Assembly (NCBI RefSeq): GCF_001418335.1
Contig: NZ_LIPP01000082.1
Coordinates: 1-63,988, forward strand
Length of the DNA stretch: 63,988 nt
Reading direction: 5' to 3'
Source: Streptomyces aurantiacus
GTDB lineage: Bacteria > Actinomycetota > Actinomycetes > Streptomycetales > Streptomycetaceae
Shown here: piece after piece, positions 51,905-60,400 of the stretch
Numbering within the stretch: position 1 is the first letter of the stretch
How the letters are laid out: every line of letters begins with the position of its first letter
Position numbers and translations under genes: made by a program
The notes under the pieces: generated by a model
What the model saw: the letters and a program-made list of their open reading frames with translations, nothing else
The model's database searches: none
What the model was told of the DNA's origin: nothing

Positions 51905-51917
51905 TACCTTGATGGGG

Positions 51918-52633
51918 TGACAGATCGCCCGACCACACCGACCAGCCGACGCGAACGTCCGGCCAAGCCCGCGCTGACCCGCGCGGGGATCATCGCGACC
52001 GCCGTCTCCCTGCTGCGGGCCGAAGGGCTGGAGAAGGTGACCATGCGGCGCCTGGCGCAGGAGCTGGACACCGGCCCGGCCTCGCTGTACGTGTACGTGG
52101 CCAACACCGCCGAACTGCACGCCGCCGTGCTGGACGAACTCCTCGGCGAGGTCGAACTGAACCCCGCCGGCGAGGGAGGCGACTGGCGCGACAGGCTCGC
52201 GGCGGTGCTCACCTCGTACACCGGCGTGCTGTTCAGGCATCCGGCGCTGGCGCGTTCGGCCCTGACCGCCCGCCCCAGCGGCAAGCACTACCTGCGGCTG
52301 CTTGAACGGCTGCTGACCCTGCTGGACGAAGGCGGCGTACCACTCACGCAGGCCGCCTGGGGTGTGGACGTGCTGCTGCAGTTCGCCACCGCCACCGCGG
52401 CCGAGCAGGCCACCCGCTCGCAGTCGGCACAAGCCGCGGACGAATGGGACGCGCTGACCCGCGCCGTCCACGACGTCCCCGCGCGAACCCATCCCCGCCT
52501 GCACGCACTGGCGGAGAGCCTCCTGTCCGGCTCGCCCGAGGACCGCATGACCTGGTGCCTCCAGATGCTGGTCAACGGCATCTCCCAGACCCCCACACCG
52601 GCGCCGGCGCCGGCGCCGCACAGCGACAACTGA
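51918..52633 (+). CDS. TetR family regulator (TetR_C type)
   Basis: 238-residue regulator. The N-terminal helix-turn-helix covers about residues 20-65 (ALTRAGIIATAVSLLRAEG and MRRLAQELDTGPASLYVYV), and the C-terminal domain is of the tetracycline-repressor-like class. The Pro/Ala-rich tail (PTPAPAPAPHSDN) is low complexity. The GTG at 51918 is preferred because the frame upstream would translate the operators themselves and because TACCTT lies 6 nt before it. It is followed 41 bp later by a Tet(X)-like monooxygenase, so the pair forms an inducible resistance-type operon. Confidence 0.92.
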
Positions 52634-52674
52634 CCCGGCCCCCGCCTCGATCAGCACAAGGAGCAACAACAGCC

Positions 52675-53859
52675 ATGACCGACGCCGGCACCACTCGATC
52701 CGTCACCACTCGATCCGCTACCACGCAGCCCGTCCCACACCACTCGATCGCGATCATCGGCGGCGGCCTCGGCGGTCTCACCCTGGCCCGGGTTCTGCAT
52801 GTCGGCGGCATCGAGGCGGTCGTCTTCGATCTGGAGGCCTCGGCCACGGTCCGTACGCAGGGCGGCATGCTCGACATCCACGAGGACTCCGGCCAGGCCG
52901 CACTGCGCGCCGCCGGCCTGTACGACGAGTTCCGCACGCTGATCCGTCCCGGCGGCGAAGCGATGCGTCTCGTCGACCCACAGGGCACGGTACGGCTGGC
53001 CGAGGAGGACGACGGCACCGGCGGCCGCCCCGAAGTGGACCGCGGGCAACTGCGCGACCTGTTGCTGGACTCGCTTCCTGCGGACACCGTCCGCTGGGGA
53101 AAGCGGGCCACCGGCGCCCGGGCACTGGACCACGGCCGTCACGAGGTGGCCTTCGCGGACGGCACGACGATCACCACCGACCTGCTCGTCGGCGCGGACG
53201 GCGCCTGGTCACGCGTCCGCCCGCTCGTCTCCGACGCACTCCCCACCTACACGGGGATCTCCTTCGTCGAGACCGACCTGCACGAGGCCGCCACCCGCCA
53301 CCCGGCCGCCGCCGCGCTGATCGGCACTGGGTTCTTCATCTGCCTCGGCGACCACAAGGGCTTCCTCGCCCACAGCGAGGCCGACGGCAGCGTGCACGTC
53401 TACACCGCGCTCAGAACGGCCGAAACCCTGCTCGACAGCATCGACTTCGCCGACACGGAGGCGGCGAAGAAGGAAATCCTCACCCACTTCGACGGCTGGC
53501 ACGAAGACCTGCGTGCGCTGATCGCCGACGCGGACGAGCCCCCGGTGCCTCGCCGTATCCACGCGCTGCCCGTCGGCCATCGCTGGGACCGCCGCGCCGG
53601 CGTCACCCTCCTGGGAGACGCCGCGCACCTGATGTCCCCCTTCGCGGGCGAGGGCGCCAACCTCGCCATGTTCGACGGGGCCGAGCTCGGCCGCGCGATC
53701 GCCGCCCACCCCGGCGCCACCGAGTCGGCCCTCACCGCGTACGAGCAGGAACTCTTCCCCCGCAGTGAGGCGTCGGCCGTCGAGTCCGCCGGCAGCCTGG
53801 AGCTGATGTTCGGCGACAACGCCCTGGACGGGCTGCTCGACCAGTTCGCCGCCTCGTGA
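52675..53859 (+). CDS. FAD-dependent monooxygenase, Tet(X)-like
   Basis: 394-residue class A flavoprotein monooxygenase. The FAD-binding motif is IIGGGLGGLTLARVL (about residues 25-39). The segment GGMLDIHEDSGQAALRAAGL and the EVDRGQLRDLLLDSLPADTV block match Tet(X), the tetracycline-inactivating monooxygenase. The second motif is LLVGADGAWSRVRP and the third is LLGDAAHLMSPFAGEGANLA. It would hydroxylate an aromatic polyketide or antibiotic using NADPH and O2. Location behind a TetR_C-type regulator supports self-protection or detoxification; tetracycline itself as substrate is unproven. AAGGAG lies 12 nt before the ATG. Confidence 0.9.
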   Translation: MTDAGTTRSVTTRSATTQPVPHHSIAIIGGGLGGLTLARVLHVGGIEAVVFDLEASATVRTQGGMLDIHEDSGQAALRAAGLYDEFRTLIRPGGEAMRLVDPQGTVRLAEEDDGTGGRPEVDRGQLRDLLLDSLPADTVRWGKRATGARALDHGRHEVAFADGTTITTDLLVGADGAWSRVRPLVSDALPTYTGISFVETDLHEAATRHPAAAALIGTGFFICLGDHKGFLAHSEADGSVHVYTALRTAETLLDSIDFADTEAAKKEILTHFDGWHEDLRALIADADEPPVPRRIHALPVGHRWDRRAGVTLLGDAAHLMSPFAGEGANLAMFDGAELGRAIAAHPGATESALTAYEQELFPRSEASAVESAGSLELMFGDNALDGLLDQFAAS

Positions 53860-53913
53860 GGTTAACTTCCCGAAAACTCGTCGGACCGACGGTGAGAATC
53901 TTCGCGGTTGTCA

Positions 53914-53944
53914 TTGACATGCCAGCGTCTACGCGCGTCATTAT
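53914..53944 (+). promoter_or_regulatory. Promoter of the secreted RNase gene
   Basis: TTGACA (53914-53919), a 19-bp spacer and CATTAT (53939-53944), then 7 nt to the ATG at 53952. The message would be leaderless or nearly so. Confidence 0.5.
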
Positions 53945-53951
53945 TGGGGGC

Positions 53952-54350
53952 ATGAGATTCCCCCCACGAATCACTCGTATCAGCGCCGCGGCCGCTCTCC
54001 TGTCCGCACTCCTCGTCGGCGGCGGCACCGCCACCGCCACCGCGGGGGACACGTCCGCCGCGGCCGTCGGCAACATCTGTTACGGCGGCCTGCCATCCCA
54101 GGCACACGACACGCTGGACCTGATCGAGCAGGGCGGTCCCTACCCCTACTCACAGGACGGCAGCGTCTTCCAGAACCGGGAAGGCGTCCTCGCGAGCCAG
54201 TCCGCCGGCTACTACCACGAGTACACAGTGATCACGCCTGGTTCGTCCACGCGCGGTGCCCGTCGCATCGTCACCGGCGAGGAGAACCAGGAGGACTACT
54301 ACACGTCCGACCACTACGCCTCGTTCAAGCTGGTCGACTACAGCTGCTGA
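53952..54350 (+). CDS. Secreted guanyl-specific ribonuclease (RNase Sa family)
   Basis: 132-residue protein. A signal peptide (RFPPRITRISAAAALLSALLVGG, cleaved near ATAGD) precedes a ~96-residue microbial RNase of the barnase/RNase Sa group. The mature sequence closely follows RNase Sa: YPYSQDGSVFQNREGVL, YYHEYTVITPG (catalytic Glu), RGARRIVTGE (Arg residues) and TSDHYASFKLVD (catalytic His). Two cysteines (NICYGG and the final DYSC) match the single disulfide of RNase Sa. It cleaves RNA after guanosine outside the cell. No barstar-like inhibitor gene is seen next to it. Confidence 0.95.
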   Translation: MRFPPRITRISAAAALLSALLVGGGTATATAGDTSAAAVGNICYGGLPSQAHDTLDLIEQGGPYPYSQDGSVFQNREGVLASQSAGYYHEYTVITPGSSTRGARRIVTGEENQEDYYTSDHYASFKLVDYSC

Positions 54351-54421
54351 CCGGCACACGAGTTCCTCGCCCCGCGGACCCCCCACACTCATCGGCCGCG
54401 GGGCGAGGTACATCCGTCATG

Positions 54422-55237
54422 TCACCGGTCAGCCGGCTCGGCCTCCCGTTCGAGGGCCTCCCGTTCGAGTGCGAGCGGCTGGGCCGCGTACGTGATGCGG
54501 ACGACGCCGTCCGCGTGCCTCTCCGTGTCTGCCCGTACGCCGAAGACCTCGCGCAGGAGGTCCGGTGTCAGGACCTTCAGGACCGGGCCCGCCGCCACCA
54601 CCGCGCCCTCGTGGAGGACGACCAGGTGGTCGCAGAGCCGTGCGGCCAGGTCGAGGTCGTGCAGCGCCGCCAGGGTGGTGATCCCGGTGCGGCGGATCAG
54701 GTCCAGGAGCTCGAACCGGGCGCGGATGTCGAGGTGGTTGGTGAGCTCGTCCAGGACCAGGAGCCGCGGTTGCTGGGCCAGCGCGCGGGCCAGCAGGACA
54801 CGCTGGCGTTCGCCGCCCGACAAAGTGACGTAGTCCCGGTCCGCGAAGGGTCCGACGCCGCAGCGGTCGACGGCCTCGGCGACGGCCCGGTGGTCCTCTG
54901 CGCCGTCCCGGTCCATCAGGCCGTGGTGGGGCGTGCGTCCCAGGGCGACGATCTCGGTCACCGTCAGGCCGGACACCGTACCGGCGTCCTGGAGCACGGC
55001 CGCCGTGCGGCGCGCTGCCGTACGGGAGGACAGCTCCCACACGTCGTCGCCGCCGACCCTGACCACTCCGTCGGCCGGTCGCAGCGAGCGGTAGACCGAG
55101 CGCAGCAGGGTGGACTTGCCGCTGCCGTTGGGGCCCACGAGCCCGACGATGTCGCCCTCGGCGGCCTCCAGGTTCACGTCCCGGAGGATCGGCCTGCGGT
55201 CCAGGGTGATGTGGAGGTGGTCCACGGTCAGTCTCAT
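54422..55237 (-). CDS. Metallophore ABC importer ATPase (FecE-like)
   Basis: 271-residue ATPase. Walker A is GPNGSGKSTLLRSVY, the signature is LSGGERQRVLLARAL, Walker B is LLVLDELTNHLDI (Leu in place of the usual Pro after DE), and the His switch is LAALHDLDLAARL. It matches siderophore/cobalamin-type importers. The ATG at 55237 overlaps the permease stop (ATGA). It is the distal gene of the binding protein-permease-ATPase set next to the NRPS cluster, and probably powers uptake of the metal-loaded product. Confidence 0.92.
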   Translation of the reverse strand: MRLTVDHLHITLDRRPILRDVNLEAAEGDIVGLVGPNGSGKSTLLRSVYRSLRPADGVVRVGGDDVWELSSRTAARRTAAVLQDAGTVSGLTVTEIVALGRTPHHGLMDRDGAEDHRAVAEAVDRCGVGPFADRDYVTLSGGERQRVLLARALAQQPRLLVLDELTNHLDIRARFELLDLIRRTGITTLAALHDLDLAARLCDHLVVLHEGAVVAAGPVLKVLTPDLLREVFGVRADTERHADGVVRITYAAQPLALEREALEREAEPADR

Positions 55238-56271
55238 GCGGTGTCCAAGCCCTTGTTCCGGCGCAGCAGCCACAGGAAGAAGGGGGCGCCGAGCATGGCG
55301 GTGAGGATGCCCAGGGGCAGTTCGTTGGGGCGGGTGAGGGTGCGGGAGAGCAGGTCGACCACGACGAGGTAGACGGCGCCGAGGAGTGCGGTCAGGGGCA
55401 GCAGTCTGCGGTGGTCGGCGCCGGTGGTGAGGCGGACCAGGTGAGGGATCATCAGGCCGACGAAGCCGACACCGCCCGCGACGGCGATGACGGTGCCGGT
55501 GAGCAGGGCGCTGATCACGAGCAGGACGGCGCGCAGCCGGTTGACGTCCACTCCGAGGGCGGTGGCGGACTCGTCGCCGGCCAGCAGGGCGTTGAGCCGT
55601 CGCCCGAAGAAGGTCAGCAGGACGGTGCTGCCGATGACCACCACGGCGACGGTGGGCAGTTGGTCCCACTGGGCGCCGGCGACGCTGCCGAGCATCCAGA
55701 ACATCACGGTACGCAGTTCGGTGGGTGTCGCCATCAGCTGGACGAAGCTGGTCATCGACAGGAGGACGTAGCCGACCGCGACCCCGGCCAGTACGAGCCG
55801 GGTGGGGGCCAGTCGCCCCTGGCGCTGCCCGAGGGCGAAGACCAGGGCCCCGGCGGCCAGGGCGCCGACGAACGCCGCGCCGGACACGCCGAGGCCGCCG
55901 AGACCGCCGAGCGCGGCGCCGCCGAGCGTGATGACCAGGACCGCGCCCAGGGAGGCCCCGTACGAGGAGCCCAGCACGATCGGGTCGGCGAGAGGGTTGG
56001 AGACCAGGGTCTGCAGGACCGCGCCCGCGACGGCCAGGCCCGCGCCGACCAGGGCGGCCAGGACGACGCGGGGTGCCCTGAAGGTCCACACGATCTGGTC
56101 CAGCGCCGGGTCGCCGGTGGCCCCGCGCCCTGTGACGTGGTGCAGGAGGACCGCCCAGACGTCGGCCACGGGGATGTTCACCGCCCCGATGCTCACCGCG
56201 ACCACCATGACGGCGAGGAGGACGACCAGCAGTCCGACGATCCCGAGCGACATGCGCAGGCGGCCGGCCAC
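55234..56271 (-). CDS. FecCD family ABC permease
   Basis: About 345-residue membrane protein with 9-10 TM segments of the FecCD/BtuC family. Visible landmarks are WTFRAPRVVLAALVGAGLAVAG, QTLVSNPLADPIVLGSSYGA, WMLGSVAGAQWDQL, and GGVGFVGLMIPHLVRLTTG with DHRRLLPLTALLGA, the family signature region. The start is uncertain: GTG 56271 is used here and ATG 56253 is also possible; neither has a clear ribosome binding site. Both lie within 45 bp of the binding-protein stop, so translation may be coupled. Confidence 0.9.
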   Translation of the reverse strand: MAGRLRMSLGIVGLLVVLLAVMVVAVSIGAVNIPVADVWAVLLHHVTGRGATGDPALDQIVWTFRAPRVVLAALVGAGLAVAGAVLQTLVSNPLADPIVLGSSYGASLGAVLVITLGGAALGGLGGLGVSGAAFVGALAAGALVFALGQRQGRLAPTRLVLAGVAVGYVLLSMTSFVQLMATPTELRTVMFWMLGSVAGAQWDQLPTVAVVVIGSTVLLTFFGRRLNALLAGDESATALGVDVNRLRAVLLVISALLTGTVIAVAGGVGFVGLMIPHLVRLTTGADHRRLLPLTALLGAVYLVVVDLLSRTLTRPNELPLGILTAMLGAPFFLWLLRRNKGLDTA

Positions 56272-56294
56272 AGGGACGGGCGCGGGGGCGGGCT

Positions 56295-57341
56295 TCAGAA
56301 CTTGTCGGGGTGCAGCATCCCGGCGATCTTCTCCACGGCCAGGTCGTTGCTCGGGCCGAGGTACATCGAGTCCGACAGGGCCACGTACTTGTTGTCCTTG
56401 GCGGCCGGCCACTGGGGGAACTCCTTCAGCAGTTTCCTGGCGTAGGCCGCCGGGTTCGGGTCGTTGTAGCCGATGACGACGAGCGCGTCGACGTCGGTGG
56501 CGGCCACCTTCTCCTTGCTCAGATCGGCGAAGGAGGTCTTGGACGCCGACTCGAAGGCGTTGGTGCCGCCCGCCTTGGCGAGGATGTCGTTGTAGATGCC
56601 CTTGGCGACGACCGAGCTGAAGTCGTTGCCGCCCATGGTCATGTTGGAGAAGAGGACCATGACTTCGGGGACCTTGGGCTGCTTCCCGCCCTTCACCTTC
56701 GCGGTGACGTCGGCGATCTTCTTCTCCGACGCGGCGATCAGTTTCTCGGCCTGGTCGCCCTTGTCGAAGATCCTGCCCATGTCCCGCAGCAGCGTGTAGC
56801 TGTCCGCGATGGTCATCTTCGAGGTGTCCTGGTCACAGCCCTGCGGGGAGACATAGGTACCGGCACCCACGCCCTTGAGCTGCTCGCGGGTGGCGAACCC
56901 GTTCTTCTCGTCGAAGCCGTAGGAGGTCGTGGACAGCACCAGGTCGGGGCGCAGCCCGATCATCGCCTCGCGCGGGACGTCGTAGGCGTCGTTGAGCTTG
57001 ACGCCTCCGTCGGGCAGGGCCTTGATGGCCTTGGCCCGGCCCTCGACCTCGGACATGCCGTAGCTCTGCTGGTTGGCGACGATGCGGTCGCCGAGGCCGA
57101 GGGCGAGCAGGGTGGAGACCTCGGCGACCGAGGCGCCGTTCATGACGACCACCCTGCTGGGCGCCTTGGTGAACTTCTCGGTCCCGTCGCAGTTTTCGAG
57201 GGTCACCGGGTAGCCCGTCTTCGCCGCGGCGGCGGACGTGCCACCTGCGGCATCGGCCTTGTCGGTCGAGTCGGCGCATGCCGTCGCGACCAGACAGAGG
57301 GCGCCGGCCAGGGCTACGGCGACCGGCCGTTTCTTCGACAT
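56295..57341 (-). CDS. Metallophore-type ABC substrate-binding lipoprotein (FecB/BtuF-like)
   Basis: 348-residue lipoprotein. The signal peptide ends in LVATACADS (Cys about residue 22). The mature protein has the two-lobe class III binding-protein fold: VTLENCDGTEKFTKAPSRVVVMN at the start, then GASVAEVSTLLALGLGDRI, RPDLVLST and a long central helix. AGGAG lies 6 nt before the ATG. It captures metal complexes at the cell surface. It follows the NRPS by 100 bp on the same strand, suggesting recognition of the cluster product. Confidence 0.9.
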   Translation of the reverse strand: MSKKRPVAVALAGALCLVATACADSTDKADAAGGTSAAAAKTGYPVTLENCDGTEKFTKAPSRVVVMNGASVAEVSTLLALGLGDRIVANQQSYGMSEVEGRAKAIKALPDGGVKLNDAYDVPREAMIGLRPDLVLSTTSYGFDEKNGFATREQLKGVGAGTYVSPQGCDQDTSKMTIADSYTLLRDMGRIFDKGDQAEKLIAASEKKIADVTAKVKGGKQPKVPEVMVLFSNMTMGGNDFSSVVAKGIYNDILAKAGGTNAFESASKTSFADLSKEKVAATDVDALVVIGYNDPNPAAYARKLLKEFPQWPAAKDNKYVALSDSMYLGPSNDLAVEKIAGMLHPDKF

Positions 57342-57441
57342 GCGGTGCTCCTTGTGACGAGGTGCGCGAGAGGCGATCGGTTCGGTCGGTTCTGCTGCAG
57401 TAGTCGGGCGCGGGCGCCCGTGAGTTCCCACAGGTCCTCGA

Positions 57442-60400
57442 CTACTTCACCGGCGTGGCCAGGTGTCCCCCGCCCCTGACCGGTGCGGGCAGCATTCCGG
57501 TGGTGACGCAGTGGTCGAGGTAGCGGAAGACGAGGTCGCGGCCGACGGGCGGGTACGCGATGCCGCTGCCGTGCAGACCGCCCGCGACGTTGTCGGAGCG
57601 GATGCGCCCCAGGCGGAGGTCCGGTTCGGTCGCATCAGTCACCTCAGTCGCATCGGCTGTAACGGTCGCGCCGGTGGGCTCCGTGTCCCAGGAGTCGAAG
57701 AACGCGAGCGTGGTCGCCGCCGTGCCGGACGGGCCGACGGAGCGTGCGAGTTCGGTGCGCCACCGGGCCAGTGGGACGCGCCGCAGCGGGTAGCCGTACT
57801 CCTCCAGCCAGTCGTAGAGGTCGCTCAGTCGCACCGGGGCGGTGGCGGTGTGGTGGAAGACGGTGGCGTTCGGTGGGCGCTGTTCGAGGCAGAGGTGGAC
57901 AAGTGCCTTGGCGACGTGGTCGACCGGTGTCCAGGTCTCCTCCTCGAACAGGTCTGGGACGATGCCCGCGGGCACACCCGCACGCAGCACGCTCCACAGG
58001 AAGTCCCGCTCGTTCACGTAACCGGTGGCGTACGGGCCGACGATCCGGCCGAGCCGGTGCACGGTGACGGTAAGGCCCCGTTCGGTGGCCTGTTCCAGCA
58101 GGCGCTCGGCGGCCCACTTCGACTGCTGGTAGCCGGAGCGCAGTCCGGGATGGGGCGCGAAGAACTCCTCCCGTACCTCGGGGCCGAGAGCCAGGGGCGG
58201 GGCGACGGAGAGGGTCGACACGTAGTGCAGGGGTGTCGATCGTGGGGCCGCCATACGCAGCAGGTCCCTGGTGGATTCGGTGTTGGCGGCGCGGAGGGTG
58301 GCGTACTCGCGCATGATGCTGACGGTCGCCGCGTTGTGGAAGATCGCGCCGCAGGTCCGGGCGAGTTCGGCGAACAGGGTTTCGTCGAGGCCGAGTCGAG
58401 GGCGGGCGAGGTCCGCGGGAACCGCCGTGATGCGGCGCGTCGCCTGACCCGGCAGGTGGATGCGGTGGGTCTTCAGGGCCTCGTGGATACGGGCGTCGGC
58501 CGCGGCGGGGCTCGGGGCCCGGACGGTGCAGACGACCTCCGCACCCGTACGGGTCAGGAGTTCGGCCAGCAGGTGTACGCCGACGAAGCCGGTGGCGCCG
58601 GTGAGGAGGACCCTGTCGGCTGTGCGCCCCGCCCGGGGCCGCCCGTTGGCCACTCCGTCACCGGGTCCGGGCCGGGGGCGGGGGCGGGGGCGGATGTCCG
58701 CGTCGAGGACGGCGTCCGTGAGCAGGGTGGCCGGAAGACCGGAGGCGCCGGCTGACTTCCGTGGCCCGACCTGCCGTGCGAGGAAGGCCGCCAGCTCGGC
58801 GGGGGTCGGGTGCTGGAAGAGCCAGGCGACCTTCACCTCGCGGTGGAGTTCGACGCCGAGGCGGTTCGCGACCTGGATGGCTTGCAGGGACTGGGCGCCG
58901 AGGTCGAACACGTCGTCGTGCGCGGCGAGAGCCGTGGTGCCGAGCGCCCGCTGCCAGACGGCGGCGATGGTGCGCTCCACTGTGCCGTCAGAACCCGTTG
59001 CGCCCCTGGAAGCAGCTGTTGTGCCGCCGGAAGCAACCGCTGACCCGTCGGAGGCGACCGTCTGCGCACCGGGGCCCGGAGCCCTCAGTGCGAGCGCGTT
59101 CCTGTCGGTCTTCCCGGACCCGGTCCGGGGCAGGCGGTCCAGGAACTCGACAGCCGAGGGGATCATCGCGGCGGGCAGCGTCGCCCGAAGGTGCTCTCTG
59201 ATCAGGGCCGTCGCCGGAGGGGGGCCGGCCGGGACGACGAACGCGGCCAGGCGCCGCGTCCCGTCCTCCAGCACCTGCCCGACCACGGCGGTGTCTCGCA
59301 CCGCCGGGTGGGCCAGGAGCGCGTTCTCCACCTCGGCCGGATGCACACGGTGTCCGCTGATCTTGAACTCCGTGTCCGACCTGCCCAGATGACGCAGTTG
59401 ACCGTCGTCGCCGATGCGCGCCAGGTCGCCGGTGCGGTAGGCGCGGGGTGCTCCGGGGAGCCGGTCGAGAGGGGCGAAGCGGGACGCGTCCGGCAGCCGG
59501 CCTCCCCGAGGGCCGACCCGGTAACCGAAAGCCAAGTTGACGCCCAGCAGGTGGAGTTCACCGTCGACGACGGCGGCGCGGGTGCCGGGGAGCGGTAGTC
59601 CGATGGGGACGTCTCCGCGGGCGAGTGAGGTGTCGTGCAGGTCGGCGACGGTGGCGACCACGGTGGCCTCGGTCGGGCCGTAGGTGTTCAGCAGCCGCAC
59701 CGAGGTGCCGACCGCCTCGCGCCAGCGGTCGACGCGCTCGGGCAGGGCCGCCTCGCCGCCGATCACGACGGTACGTATCCCGGCGGGCAGGGCGGTGGAG
59801 TCGGCGGAGCCGGTCGAGACGGCGTAGGCCAGTTCGTGCCAGTAGGCCGTGGGCAGGTCGAGGAAGCTGATCCGCAGCCGTGCGCAGGCGTCCAGGAAGC
59901 CGGGGACCGAGTCGGTCATGCTGTCGTCGCGGACGACGAGCGTGGCGCCCCGGCACAGGGTGAGGAAGACCTCCTCGACGCTCGTGTCGAAGTGCAGGGG
60001 GGCGAACTGCAGGACACGGTCCGCACGGTGGAGGCCGTAGCGGTGCGTGGCGCCGGCGACGAAGTGGGCGAGGGCACGGTGGCCGATCTCCACGCCCTTG
60101 GGGAGCCCGGTGGAGCCGGAGGTGTGGATGACGTAGGCGAGGTCGTCCGGCGCGGGTGCCGGCGGTTGCGGGACGCCGGGCTCGTGGTCTGCCTCCTCCG
60201 ACTCCGGTTCGTCAAGCACCAGTTGGGCGCGGCCCGGGAAGGCGTCGGCGTGGGTCCGGGTCGTCAGGACGAGCGCGGGGCGCGCGTCGTCCAGCAGCTC
60301 CGTCCTGCGCGCCGGGGGCGCGGTCGGGTCGAGCGGGCAGTAGGCGGCGCCGGACAGCAGGACGCCGAGAACGGCGGTGACGGCTTCGATGCCGCGCGGC

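Noticed and set aside
51845..51917. Upstream start for the TetR protein at 51845
   Set aside because: The extension would translate the three palindromic operators; the leaderless GTG at 51918 fits the promoter and the family N-terminus.
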